From contig NZ_NFZV01000018.1 of assembly GCF_003399765.1 (NCBI RefSeq), positions 1 through 64,000 on the forward strand: a stretch of 64,000 nt of DNA, written 5' to 3'. This document shows, piece by piece, positions 53,887-63,628 of this stretch. The position numbers were made by a program, and so were the translations under genes. The first letter of the stretch is position 1, and each line of letters starts with the position of its first letter. The notes below the pieces were generated by a model. It searched no databases. It saw only the letters and a program-made list of their open reading frames with translations, and had not been told where the DNA came from. This DNA is from Alkalilimnicola ehrlichii (GTDB taxonomy: Bacteria; Pseudomonadota; Gammaproteobacteria; Nitrococcales; AK92).

Positions 53887-54678
53887 ATGCGTTTTTGGGC
53901 CAAAGGCGTAACCATCGCGGTGGCGCTTGGATTGTTTGCTACGGCGAATGCCGAGCTTTCGGGTACCGAGAGCTATGGGGTTTACGTAAAGTCGGCGGAT
54001 GGGTACGTAAAGACGCAGCAGCTGGACGCTTTCTATAATCTGAACTTCGACGCAACGGCTCGTATGTTTGGGTTCCCGGTGGTAGCGCGGGAAGGGGAGT
54101 CGCTGGCGTTGATCGTGCATCACCCGGATTTCCGGCCGGGCGCGTTTGAATTAGAGGCTCGGCCGATGGCTATGGCCAGTGCCCGCCGGCCGGTGGGGGC
54201 AAGTGTCACGCCGTTGGGCGATGATCGTTATCGGATCGAGAGCAGCGAGCCGGTGGCCGATGACTTCGTGGTGTTGGTCAATCTCGGTTGCTGTATTGCC
54301 GGCATTCAAGGGGCTGCACTCGGAGAGCCTTTGCCGGCCATGCTCAATGCCTACCGAAAAGGGCAGGATCTTAATCCCGCCTCAGCCGAGCAAGTGGTTG
54401 GTCGTATGCAACGCGCCTTGCCGGACAATGAGGATGTGGCCGAACTGCATCGGTATTGGGTGCGTCGGCTCGCGCAACGCGAAGCGTCCCGCCATTACGA
54501 ATTCATCGAAGGGATTTGGGCGACCTTCGAGCGGGCCGAGGATCTGGAAACGCGCATCGAAACCTTACAGCACGTGCGTCGTTTAGCGGAAAATTACCTA
54601 AACGATCACCCCGACGGGTTGGAGCGAGAGCAGGTCGAGCAACTGCATCGGGAAGCAACCGGGCGGCTGGAGATCTAG
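53887..54678 (+). CDS. Exported protein of unknown function
   Basis: The product is 263 residues. A signal peptide (VAIALGLFATANA-like; it reads KGVTIAVALGLFATANA) is preceded by AAGGAG and the ATG at 53887. The mature part begins with beta-rich sequence resembling a carbohydrate- or peptide-binding module (DGYVKTQQLDAFYNLNF, GAFELEARP). It contains an odd NLGCCIAG segment and ends in a charged helical region with regular leucines (HVRRLAENYLNDHPDGLERE). No family is recognised. It probably acts in the periplasm. Confidence 0.65.
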   Translation: MRFWAKGVTIAVALGLFATANAELSGTESYGVYVKSADGYVKTQQLDAFYNLNFDATARMFGFPVVAREGESLALIVHHPDFRPGAFELEARPMAMASARRPVGASVTPLGDDRYRIESSEPVADDFVVLVNLGCCIAGIQGAALGEPLPAMLNAYRKGQDLNPASAEQVVGRMQRALPDNEDVAELHRYWVRRLAQREASRHYEFIEGIWATFERAEDLETRIETLQHVRRLAENYLNDHPDGLEREQVEQLHREATGRLEI

Positions 54679-54715
54679 GTTCTCAGCTTCCTGCAGGCGA
54701 ACCCTAGGAAAACCT

Positions 54716-54745
54716 TGGCGCCTCTCCGTACATAAAGAGGCGCCA
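54716..54745. terminator. Stem-loop downstream of the exported protein gene
   Basis: TGGCGCCTCT (54716-54725) pairs perfectly with AGAGGCGCCA (54736-54745) around a 10-base loop. It is terminator-like, without a clear T-run. Confidence 0.45.
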
Positions 54746-54922
54746 GGGGTGTTATCGACGTCGCCCGCCTCCGGAAAGCGACTATGAGAAGAAATAGAAG
54801 AAACTCTGGTGTTCATCTAAAGGATGATGGCCATTCACTGCGAACGTTGATTATGAGATTGCGCGGCGAAGGCAGGCCGCCGGGATAAAGTTGATGCGGT
54901 CGGGATTAAGAGGTAGAGGATG

Positions 54923-54954
54923 TGTCAAAGGCCGCAGTTTCGCGGCCTTTGACA
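54923..54954. terminator. 13-bp perfect stem-loop downstream of the acidic lipoprotein gene
   Basis: TGTCAAAGGCCGC (54923-54935) pairs with GCGGCCTTTGACA (54942-54954) around AGTTTC, 20 bases after the stop codon of the minus-strand lipoprotein gene. It is very stable. No T-run follows, so it may be a terminator or an mRNA 3'-end stabiliser. Confidence 0.55.
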
Positions 54955-54974
54955 TCTGTCGGTAGTGGTTGTTT

Positions 54975-56669
54975 CTACCGCACTTCGATAGTTACCGTCA
55001 CGCTGGCGTCATTATCGCGGCTGGCGCTGAACGTAACTTGTGCTCGGTCGCCTGGTCTGCCGTTAGTAGCCGTTAAGCTAACCCATGCTCCCCCGTATAG
55101 GTCGGTGCGGAGCCCCCTGCCTACGATTGGATGGTACTCAATCTCCACTTCAAGGTCATCGCGGCTTTTCTCAATACCAACGTTGATCGGCTCCAGAGGT
55201 AGAGGAACCTCCGCGCCGCCGTCGACCAAACGTAGCCGAACGTGATGTGTCTCGGTTCCCATCAACTGGGTTTCACTGGCGGTTAACGACCAGCCGATAA
55301 TGGAGCTAAAGCAGATCGATGGGTCTACCCTAACTGCTCGAGCGCCTGTTTCTGGATTCCCGCTGACTTCAGCGACAAGAATGACTTGGGCTGATTCCGG
55401 TTCTCTATAACGAATGTCAAAGGAATGATAACGGCCTTCTTCGTCGTAATAGTACAAATCGTAGGGTTCGTCGTGTCCGTAACTGCCGGCAATACATCCA
55501 AGATGGATGGTTCTAGGAGTGGCAGGATACGACACGTAAAACTCCCCTTCGCCTTCATTATCGGTTATGACTGTGCCGGGGAGACCGTCGGCTCCGGTCA
55601 CCGAGCCGCCGGTTTCGCTGACGCCCAGCCACCAGCGCAGGTTAGAGGCTCCGTCAATAAGGAATTGGTTGGAGGTATAGTCGCCAAATTCCCGATTGAC
55701 GCGTCCTGTGTTGGGGCCGAAGGCTTCAACGAGGATGCGGTTACGGTCCCCAGGAATCGGCGTGTCCTTGATTAAGAGACGGGACCCTTTGCCCGAACCG
55801 CTATCGATGGGATAGAGCTGCATATTGTCGCGAATAAGCGGCGTGATGAAGTCCCCAAAGAAGGGGTTGTTTGTGTGGAAATAATCTTGGTCACCATAAG
55901 CGACTTGGCCATCGTTGCCATAGCTCAGCACGGTGTCTATTAAGCCTAGGTGAACAATGGCGTTTTTAACCGGATAACCATACCTATCCGTGACTTTGAC
56001 CTTGCCTACGCGTCGATAAACGGCATTGTTAACATCTTGCACGGCACTAAGTTGTCGCCAGATAATGTGGACCGTATGGGCTTCGGCCGACGCTATGCTG
56101 ATGATGGGTGCAGTCGCCACCACCGGTTTGCTGAGTTGTCCGCCGTTTCTATTTCTTAGCGCTTCTATTTTAACTTCAACCATGCCCGGCAAGGTGCCTG
56201 CCTGGAAGCTAAGCGATGCGCTTCCGCCTTCGGTCCGAATATCGATGGAGGGCTGGCTAAGGCTGGTTTGCACAATCTCGCCCGCCGCGTTGCGCCCGGA
56301 GAAGTACTCGCCGCCGTGGGGCGCATTGACGACCGTTACCCGTAGGTTATTGAGCGAGCGGTTGTTGTAGCCGCGCTCGTCGATCGAAGCGCCGCGGGAG
56401 TCGGTCACTTCGATAGCGAGATTGGTTTGCGCCACCTCGCCGCGACCCATGGCGAACACATGATGGTTGGCGACATCGATGGTGATATTGGCCGGATCCC
56501 CCGTCGATACGCCGATAGGGTTGCTGCCACCGTTATCGTCGTCGATATCTTGCGAGTCATCCGGATCGTTATTGTCCGGCGGATCGTTGTCGTTATCGCT
56601 GCTGCCGCTGCAGCCCACAAGGGTGGCCAGCAGAAAGCCGAATAAGAGTGGATAAAGAATGGATCGCAT
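54975..56669 (-). CDS. Surface lipoprotein with acidic linker and Ig-like domains
   Basis: The product is 564 residues from the ATG at 56669. The lipobox is LLATLVGC (lipid on Cys20), followed by an extreme Asp/Asn linker (DNDNDPPDNNDPDDSQDIDD). The mature part has invasin-like beta-sandwich sequence: LAIEVTDSRGASIDE..., then KVTDRYGYPVKNAIVHLG, typical of bacterial Ig-like domains with D-x-x-G-x-x-[VL] turns. It is probably an outer-membrane-anchored, surface-exposed protein, possibly an adhesin-like scaffold. No specific function is assigned. The strong stem-loop at 54923 follows it. Confidence 0.72.
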   Translation of the reverse strand: MRSILYPLLFGFLLATLVGCSGSSDNDNDPPDNNDPDDSQDIDDDNGGSNPIGVSTGDPANITIDVANHHVFAMGRGEVAQTNLAIEVTDSRGASIDERGYNNRSLNNLRVTVVNAPHGGEYFSGRNAAGEIVQTSLSQPSIDIRTEGGSASLSFQAGTLPGMVEVKIEALRNRNGGQLSKPVVATAPIISIASAEAHTVHIIWRQLSAVQDVNNAVYRRVGKVKVTDRYGYPVKNAIVHLGLIDTVLSYGNDGQVAYGDQDYFHTNNPFFGDFITPLIRDNMQLYPIDSGSGKGSRLLIKDTPIPGDRNRILVEAFGPNTGRVNREFGDYTSNQFLIDGASNLRWWLGVSETGGSVTGADGLPGTVITDNEGEGEFYVSYPATPRTIHLGCIAGSYGHDEPYDLYYYDEEGRYHSFDIRYREPESAQVILVAEVSGNPETGARAVRVDPSICFSSIIGWSLTASETQLMGTETHHVRLRLVDGGAEVPLPLEPINVGIEKSRDDLEVEIEYHPIVGRGLRTDLYGGAWVSLTATNGRPGDRAQVTFSASRDNDASVTVTIEVR

Positions 56670-57077
56670 AGGTTCCCCCTTGGAACTCACTTGCATGAAG
56701 TGGGCTCACAGGCCCCTGACTTCATCGTCCCTTTTTCTTGCAAAGCCTAGGTAGGGTGAAGAAGTTTTGTTTTTTATGTCGGTGTCGCTGTCGTGTGACG
56801 GGTGTCACACTTTGGCAGCAGCAATAAAAGCATAAATCCTAATAGATTGCACGCCCTTCATGAATATAAGGTTTTGATTATATTGATTGTTGAATCTCTG
56901 ATCTCTGTTTGAATTTATAATGGTACTTCCAGAGGCGCCGAGCGGAATGGTTGGGTGTTTCCTGAAAGTGCTTTGCGGCTTCCCGCTGGTTTTTGGTTGG
57001 GCGGCCCAAACCTTATTGCCGTGACTCGGCGTTTCCCGATGTTTTTGTTTACTCGAAGAATACGGAGTTTTCGACTT
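56670..57077. other. Intergenic region between lipoprotein and opdB genes, with a possible promoter
   Basis: There are 408 bases between divergent genes. TATAAT at 56916-56921 is a perfect -10 box, but the nearest -35-like TTGAAT (56890-56895) is 20 bp away, too far for a strong promoter. The region around 56840-56920 is AT-rich. No small gene or repeat is seen. Confidence 0.4.
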
Positions 57078-59116
57078 ATGCAGCCTCCCGTCGCTTCCCG
57101 CCGGCCAACGTCTTTAGACGCACACGACGAAACCCGCGTTGACGAATACTTTTGGCTTCGTAACCGGGACGACCCGGAAGTCCTCGCTTATCTAGAGGCG
57201 GAGAATGCCTACACGGAAGCGCAGATGGCGCATACGGCGCCGTTACAAGAGACGCTGTATCGAGAGTTCCTGAGCCGAATCAAAGAGACCGATCTTTCGG
57301 TGCCGGTCAAACGCGACGAGTGGTTTTACTACAGTCGGACCGAGCAGGGGCGGCAGTATCCGCTGTTTTGCCGAAAGCACGGCAGCGTGGATGCCGCCGA
57401 GGAGATCGTGCTGGATATCAATCTCTTGGCGGAGGGGCACGACTATTTCGATATCGGCTCGGCGACGGTGAGCCCCGACCACAGCATGCTCGTGTACGGC
57501 GAGGACACCGATGGCTCCGAACGTTACCGTTTGCGCGTAAAAGCGCTGGCGAGCGGCGAGCTGTTGGATGTCGATATTACAAATACGGCGGCGAATGTCG
57601 AGTGGTGTAACGATAATCGAACGTTTTACTACACCGTATTGGACGAAACCCGGCGTCCGTATCGGGTCTACCGGCACCGGCTCGGGCAGGGCGTGCCCGA
57701 CGAGCTGGTATTCGAAGAGCCGGACGAGGCGTTCTTCGTCCATCTCGGGCACAGCAAGGATCGGCGTCAGCTCTATATCTCTTTAGGCAGTAACGTCACC
57801 AGCGAAGAGTATTTTCTCGCTGCCGACGATCCAGAGGCGCAGCCCGTGTTGTTCCAGGCGCGGGAGCATGGCGTCGAGTATTCCATCGAGCACCGTGCCG
57901 GCGAGTTTTGGGTACTGAGCAATCGCGATGCGGTGGATTTTCGTTTGTTCCGCGTGCCGGTGCAGCACTATCAAGAGACGAGCGCTTGGCAAGAGTATGT
58001 GCCGCATCGGGAAAAACCAAGCTCGAAGACTTCGAGCTATTTCGGGATTTTCTCGCGCTTTATCTGCGCGACGAAGGGTTGTTGAAAATCCGTATTTTCG
58101 ATCTGAATACCGACGAAGCGCACGATATTGCCTTCGACGAGGCCGTTTACGCTACTTACGGCGGCGATAACCCCGAGTTCGAGAGTCAAACACTCCGCTT
58201 CAACTACGCCTCGCTAGTGACGCCGCGTCGTGTGTACGACTATGACATGGCAAAGCGGAGCCGTGAGCTGAAGAAGGAGCAGGAGGTGCCGGCGGGGCAT
58301 GATCCCAGCGAGTATGTCAGCCGGCGTCTATGGGCGACGGCACCGGACGGGACGGCGGTGCCCATATCGTTGGTTCACCACCGGGATGTGCAGCTCGATG
58401 GCGAAAACCCCTGTTTACTGTACGGCTATGGGTCTTACGGTATTAGTATGGACCCTGGTTTTTCGCCGACTCGGCTGAGCTTGCTGGATCGCGGTTTCGT
58501 GTATGCCATTGCCCATATACGGGGCGGTGGCGACTTGGGCGAGACATGGAAGAATGCGGGCAAGCTGCACGATAAAATGAACTCGTTTACCGACTTCATT
58601 GCCTGTGCCGAGCGGCTTGTCGAGGCAGGTTACACGTGTCCGGAACGGCTGGCGATCATGGGCGGGAGTGCCGGCGGTTTGTTAATGGGGGCAGTGGTCA
58701 ACATGCGGCCCGACTTGTTTCATGCTGCGGTTGCGCAAGTGCCGTTTGTGGATGTGCTGAGTACCATGCAAGACCCGACCCTGCCGCTGACCGTGATCGA
58801 GTACGACGAGTGGGGTAATCCCGAGCACCGAGCCTATTACGAGACGATTCGCGCCTATTCGCCGTACGATAATGTCCGGGCGCAGGCTTACCCGCATCTG
58901 TTGATCGTGGCGGGCCTCAACGATCCGCGCGTGCAGTATTGGGAGCCGGCAAAATGGTGCGCCAAACTACGAGCGACCAAAACCGACGATAACCTCCTGC
59001 TGCTTAAAACGCACATGGGGGCGGGGCATGCCGGCGTATCGGGCCGTTACGAAGCCTTGAAAGACTTGGCCTTCGATTACGCGTTCGTCCTGGATCGCTT
59101 AGGCTTCTCCAAGTAA
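57078..59116 (+). CDS. opdB: Oligopeptidase B (S9 prolyl oligopeptidase family), frameshifted as written
   Basis: The ATG at 57078 is preceded by CGGAG. The beta-propeller half (TRVDEYFWLRNRDDPEVL, EYFLAADDPEAQPV) and the alpha/beta-hydrolase half (LEDFELFRDFLALYLRDEGL, then LAIMGGSAGGLLMGAV with the catalytic Ser) are in different frames. The break is a run of five A at 58012-58016; one more A gives EKTKLEDFEL and a 679-residue enzyme, close to the usual 680-700. The catalytic Asp and His follow in VAGLNDPRV and MGAGHAGVSG. It cleaves small peptides after Arg and Lys in the cytoplasm. Confidence 0.94.
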
Positions 59117-59123
59117 TCGCGCG

Positions 59124-59157
59124 CCGAGCAGGGCGTTCAGCTCCCTTGCTCGGCGCC
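59124..59157. terminator. Inverted repeat between convergent opdB and symporter genes
   Basis: CGCCGAGCAGGG (about 59126-59137) pairs with CCCTTGCTCGGCG (about 59144-59156), with one bulge, overlapping the last codons of the symporter. It is a likely bidirectional terminator. Confidence 0.5.
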
Positions 59158-60522
59158 TTCCTCGGCGGCTAGGCGCGAGAAGTAGTTGCGGGCCTCCGCC
59201 AATACTTTCGGCGCCAGCAATAGCGTCGCTAGCATGGTTGGCACCGCCATGAGCGCGTACATACTGTCGATCAACCCGAAGACGGCTTCCAAAGAGGCGA
59301 CAGCGCCCACCACGATGAGCCCGGTGTAGAAATATTTATACCAGTGCTGGTGCTCCGCCCCGATGAGGAAGCCCAAGCACTTCGCGCCGTAATACCAGAA
59401 CGTGAACATGGTGCTGGCGGCGAACACCACAATCAACCCTGCGATTATGTAACCGCCCACGCCGGGCAGCACGGCATGGAAGGCGGCCGCCGTTAGCGAA
59501 GCGCCGCTGGCGTCCGAGGTGTATAAAACGCCCGTCGCCAGAATCACCAATGCGGTGCAGGTGCAAATGAGTAAGGTATCGACAACCGGCCCCATCATGG
59601 CGACCAGACCCTCGCGTACCGGCTCTTTCGTTTTGGCAGCGCCATGAGCCATGACTTCGGTGCCAATCCCGGCTTCGTTAGAGAACGCGCCGCGCATGAT
59701 ACCGATCGTAATCATCCCCAGCACTCCGCCGCCTACCGATTCCGCGGTAAACGCCTCGCGGAAAATCGTAGCCAAGGCCGAGGGTATGGCAGAGGCGTGG
59801 ACAACGAGGGCTATAACGGTCAGGCCGAGATAGATTAAAACCATCAACGGCACCAATCTCGAGGTGACCAAGCCAATCCGCTTAATACCGCCCAGGACGA
59901 CGATAGCGACGATGGCGGCAACGGCCAAACCAAAGAAAAAATTAAAGGTAAATGCCGACTCGGCTGTGGTCCAACCGGCCGGTTCGGCAACGACGTCGCG
60001 AATGGCTTGGGTGAGCTGATTGGCCTGCACCAGCGGCAGCGTGCCGAATAAGCCGGCCAAACAGAAGAAATAGGCAAGCGGGCGCCAGCGCGGCCCCAAC
60101 CCCTCCCGGATGATATACATCGGCCCGCCCTGCAGCTGCCCCATGCTGTCGTGGCCGCGATACATGACAGCGAGGGTACAGGAGAAAAACTTGGTCGCCA
60201 CGCCCACAATCGCAGTGATCCACATCCAGAATATCGCGCCGGGCCCGCCGGCAGAGAGCGCGATCGCCACGCCGGCGATATTCCCAAGTCCGAGCGTGCC
60301 GGACATCGCACTGGTCAAAGCTTGAAAGTGGTTGATATCCCCTGGATCGTCAGCTTCGTCATAACGGCCCCGGAGGATATCGATAGCGTGGCCGAAGTAT
60401 TGATAGGGAGCCAGACGGGAATAAATCAGGAAAAACAGTCCGCCGCCGACAAGTAGGATAATTAAAGGCGGCCCCCAAAGAAATGCCGCTAACTCGGGCA
60501 AGCGTTCGCCGATGCGTTCCAT
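59137..60522 (-). CDS. Sodium:alanine/glycine symporter (AGCS family)
   Basis: The product is 461 residues with about ten to eleven transmembrane helices. AGCS signatures are GTLGLGNIAGVAIALSAGGPGAIFWMW and GAFSNEAGIGTEVMAHGAAK. YGAKCLGFLIG lies near the end. It imports alanine or glycine with Na+ across the inner membrane. It is divergent from the lipoprotein gene and convergent with opdB, so it could take up products of peptide degradation. Confidence 0.94.
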   Translation of the reverse strand: MERIGERLPELAAFLWGPPLIILLVGGGLFFLIYSRLAPYQYFGHAIDILRGRYDEADDPGDINHFQALTSAMSGTLGLGNIAGVAIALSAGGPGAIFWMWITAIVGVATKFFSCTLAVMYRGHDSMGQLQGGPMYIIREGLGPRWRPLAYFFCLAGLFGTLPLVQANQLTQAIRDVVAEPAGWTTAESAFTFNFFFGLAVAAIVAIVVLGGIKRIGLVTSRLVPLMVLIYLGLTVIALVVHASAIPSALATIFREAFTAESVGGGVLGMITIGIMRGAFSNEAGIGTEVMAHGAAKTKEPVREGLVAMMGPVVDTLLICTCTALVILATGVLYTSDASGASLTAAAFHAVLPGVGGYIIAGLIVVFAASTMFTFWYYGAKCLGFLIGAEHQHWYKYFYTGLIVVGAVASLEAVFGLIDSMYALMAVPTMLATLLLAPKVLAEARNYFSRLAAEEGAEQGS

Positions 60523-60688
60523 TGAGAGCTCTCCCCCAGTTCGTTATTCTGGTTTCGTTACAGCAGGCTAACGGCCGGGAAGGGCGCCTGTCCAGGGCCG
60601 CCATTATGACGTTCCGGATTCCCGTCTGGTTGACTGAGTGCCGAAGGCAAATCGCCGAACAAACTAAAGAACAGTAACGATCGTACGT

Positions 60689-61681
60689 ATGAATTCAGGT
60701 AGCGATAATGGTGGCCGGCTTTTCCGTTTGGCGTGTTGTGCTTTGGCGGCGCTTTTGACCGGGACGATGGGCGGATGTAGCTCCCGAGCTCCGGCAGACT
60801 ATGCCGCCGCGTGGCCGCAGCGGTGTGTCGAATTAAAAAGAGACCTCGGCGACGAACCGAGCCTGGCGGTGACGCTTAGCGATCCTGCCGCTGTGCCCCA
60901 GACACCGCAGGAGGCCTGGGTGTTGAATGTCGGCGGCTTTGCTGTGCCTGTGCCGCCGGCAGCCTATGACCGGCTTCTGATCAGGAGCAAGGGGCAATTC
61001 CAGGGAGCGCGTCTCGATGATGTGCTTATGCTGGTGGCACCGACAGGCCATAGTGTTTTCATAGGCCTCATGCCGGGCTTCGAAACTACCGAAGATGCGT
61101 TCGCGACCGTGGATTGGACGCAAGAGAGCGGGCCTCGCTCGACCAAGGCCGGCAAACAGGCGACAGCGGCGATCTGGGGCGGGCCGGTGAGTTTTGCGGA
61201 GATGGCCTGGGCAGGCTATCTCGGAGCGCCGGACGATCTCAGCTGCCGAGCGGATCGCTGGCAGGACGAGGCGCGGCTGGCTTTCGGCTTGATTTTGAAG
61301 CGGGTCGGGTCCGGCGAATTGCTCGCGGCCTACCCCATGCCGGCGCATGAACACGCGGTATTAACGCTGCACGCGATCGACGAGGGTTGGGATTGGCAGG
61401 TGCTGGTTCCTGCCGCCGCGGGCGAGCACGCCCTGCAGATCCACCTGCGGCTGCCGTCCTCGGCCGAAGAGGCCTCCTTGGGTCTGGCTATCGCGCAGCC
61501 AGACCGTATCAACCCCCTTGCATCGCCTGTTTGGCTGCAAGCTTTGCAGGAGGCGATCGACAGCAATCGGCCCACGGCTTGGCGGGCTTTGTTGCCTGCG
61601 CTTGAGCAGGCGGGGTTTAGGTCCGCCGATCGGGAGCGTTTGGAAGTCTTCGTCGAATCGCGTTTCGGCGACGACGACTAA
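60689..61681 (+). CDS. Lipoprotein of unknown function
   Basis: The product is 330 residues. The signal ends in a lipobox (LLTGTMGGC, lipid on Cys30). The body is a beta-rich soluble domain: QEAWVLNVGGFAVPVPPAAYD, then DVLMLVAPTGHSVFIGLM. The C-terminus is helical and acidic (RERLEVFVESRFGDDD). No family is recognised. It precedes another envelope protein of unknown function by about 150 bp in the same direction; the two could form an envelope unit with the RDD gene. Confidence 0.65.
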   Translation: MNSGSDNGGRLFRLACCALAALLTGTMGGCSSRAPADYAAAWPQRCVELKRDLGDEPSLAVTLSDPAAVPQTPQEAWVLNVGGFAVPVPPAAYDRLLIRSKGQFQGARLDDVLMLVAPTGHSVFIGLMPGFETTEDAFATVDWTQESGPRSTKAGKQATAAIWGGPVSFAEMAWAGYLGAPDDLSCRADRWQDEARLAFGLILKRVGSGELLAAYPMPAHEHAVLTLHAIDEGWDWQVLVPAAAGEHALQIHLRLPSSAEEASLGLAIAQPDRINPLASPVWLQALQEAIDSNRPTAWRALLPALEQAGFRSADRERLEVFVESRFGDDD

Positions 61682-61837
61682 GAGGCTAAAAGTGGCGCTT
61701 TTTGTGAGCGTTTCGTTTGCCTTCGCTATTCGTTAAGGAATAAAGTGCATGCCTGTATAGTAAGCGTTCGCGGGCATCGCTAATAACGGTTCGGGCCCCG
61801 CGAGCTGAGAATAAAGAACCAGGCTAAAGGAATTGTG

Positions 61838-63571
61838 ATGAAAAAGTTGCTTTTGGGGGGCGCGCTTGTTGCGGCTGGCGTTGCCGCAGCAGTTGTTGTT
61901 CTGGATGGTGGGAGCGATCAAGCGCCTAGTGCAGGTAATCCGCTCCTGGCTTACGTTCCTGACGACACCCTTTTCTTCGTGGGCGGACTCGAGCCTTATC
62001 ACGCCGCTGGATACTTCGACGCCTTCGGCCCGCTGGGCCTGGAAATGCCAGGCGACATTCGCTCTCAGGAGTTGGAAGCCTTGCGGGGTGAAGATTTACC
62101 CGCCGGCGCCAAAATACTCCTAGGGTTTTATTTCGAGCTGATGATGGGCTCCGAAGCGGCGTCAGACCCCCTGAGCGCTTTCGGCTTAGGGGACAGCTTC
62201 AACAGCGTCGTGTACACCGTAGGCGGGGCGCCGGTGCTGCGTACCGAGCTTGCCGACTCGACTGTATTCGAAGCCGCCTTGGACCGAATCGAAGCCAATG
62301 TCGGTGTTAGCCCTCAAGCGACAGAGTTCGAAGGCGTTACCTATCGCCGCTATGCCCTGTTCGAGGAAACCGAAGCCGATCAGCTGTTTGTCGGTATTAG
62401 CGCGCACAACGACGTTGCTACCTTTTTCTTAGACGGCGAAATAATCGGTGGCGACGAGGTGCGTTCTTTGGCGCTGGGTCTGGCACGGCCGGAGCAGAGC
62501 CTGGCCGATGGCACCCGACTAACCGACTTGGTCAAGCGTCACGGCTTTTTGCCGAGCAGCTTCGGTTACCTCGACCATCGTGAGATCATCCGCGGCATTA
62601 CCGACCCGGAAGGCAACCGCTTTGGTCAACTACTGACCACTCTGATGGCGGATGCCAACGACCCCGAGTTCGATATGCTGCGCAGCGAGGCCTGTCGCGA
62701 CGATTTAATGGCCATCGCCAACAACTGGCCGCAGACCAGCTTTGGGTATACCCGCCTGGACTACGGTACGGCCCCGGCTATTGATTCCAAGCTGATTATC
62801 GAGAGCCGCGACAGCGAGACGATGAGCGCACTGAGCAGCCTGCGCGGTCACGTACCGGCTTATCTACAGCAGGAGGAAATGGCGGGTTCCTTTGGTTTGG
62901 CCCTGGCTATCAATAGCGAACAGCTGACGCCGTTTATTCAAACTACCTGGCGGCGGATTACGCAAGCTGAGTACAGCTGCCCGATGCTATTGGACATGCA
63001 AGCCGATCTGCGGGCGCAGAATCCGGCCATGTTAGGCATGTTCACGGCTATGCTGGGCGGCTTGCAAGGCGTCAGCGTAAGTTTGTTCGATGTGGAGTTG
63101 GCACCGGCTGCCTTCGGGCAGATGCCGGAAGTCACGCAGCTGTCGGGGCTGGTTACGATCTCCGCCAAGGACCCGAATGCATTGTTAATGAGCGCCGGCA
63201 TGATTCCCGGGTTTGGGTCTTTGCAGCTGCCGGCCGACGGTTCGGCTATCCCGTTGCCGCTGCCCATGATGGGTAACACGCAGCCCATGTTGGCTTTGCG
63301 GGGCCAGCACATCGTGCTTTATAGCGGCGAACGAGCCGAGCCTGTTGCGCAGGCACTGAGTAACGAGGCGTTGGAGGCTAACGGCTTCATGGCCTTCGAC
63401 TTGGACTACAGCTTGTACGGCAAGATGTTCGATGTCCTCGACGACCCCGAGCTGCAACAGGACTTTCAGCAAGTGGTAGAACAGCTCAAAGGGTTTGTCT
63501 TGCGCTCCAGCTTGGACTTTGTCGATGACGGCATCGTCTTTGAAGGGCGTATGACGCGAGCTGTCGAGTAA
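61838..63571 (+). CDS. Large exported or membrane-anchored protein of unknown function
   Basis: The product is 577 residues from the ATG at 61838 (AAAGGA upstream). A single N-terminal hydrophobic helix (about residues 3-25) is followed by sequence beginning LLAYVPDDTLFFVGGLEP. This phrase recalls the DUF3352-like group of large exported bacterial proteins, but no firm family match is made. Asp and Glu are abundant and Cys is rare (one pair). It is followed, after a hairpin, by an RDD-family membrane protein gene, a likely partner. Confidence 0.65.
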   Translation: MKKLLLGGALVAAGVAAAVVVLDGGSDQAPSAGNPLLAYVPDDTLFFVGGLEPYHAAGYFDAFGPLGLEMPGDIRSQELEALRGEDLPAGAKILLGFYFELMMGSEAASDPLSAFGLGDSFNSVVYTVGGAPVLRTELADSTVFEAALDRIEANVGVSPQATEFEGVTYRRYALFEETEADQLFVGISAHNDVATFFLDGEIIGGDEVRSLALGLARPEQSLADGTRLTDLVKRHGFLPSSFGYLDHREIIRGITDPEGNRFGQLLTTLMADANDPEFDMLRSEACRDDLMAIANNWPQTSFGYTRLDYGTAPAIDSKLIIESRDSETMSALSSLRGHVPAYLQQEEMAGSFGLALAINSEQLTPFIQTTWRRITQAEYSCPMLLDMQADLRAQNPAMLGMFTAMLGGLQGVSVSLFDVELAPAAFGQMPEVTQLSGLVTISAKDPNALLMSAGMIPGFGSLQLPADGSAIPLPLPMMGNTQPMLALRGQHIVLYSGERAEPVAQALSNEALEANGFMAFDLDYSLYGKMFDVLDDPELQQDFQQVVEQLKGFVLRSSLDFVDDGIVFEGRMTRAVE

Positions 63572-63588
63572 CGCCGTAAGGTTAGGAG

Positions 63589-63610
63589 ACCAGCCGCGTA
63601 TGCGGCTGGT
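63589..63610. other. Perfect hairpin before the RDD gene
   Basis: ACCAGCCGC (63589-63597) pairs with GCGGCTGGT (63602-63610) around GTAT, and the AAGGAGG ribosome binding site of the next gene (63612-63618) follows at once. It could weakly terminate or tune translation. Confidence 0.45.
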
Positions 63611-63628
63611 CAAGGAGGTGGGGGAATA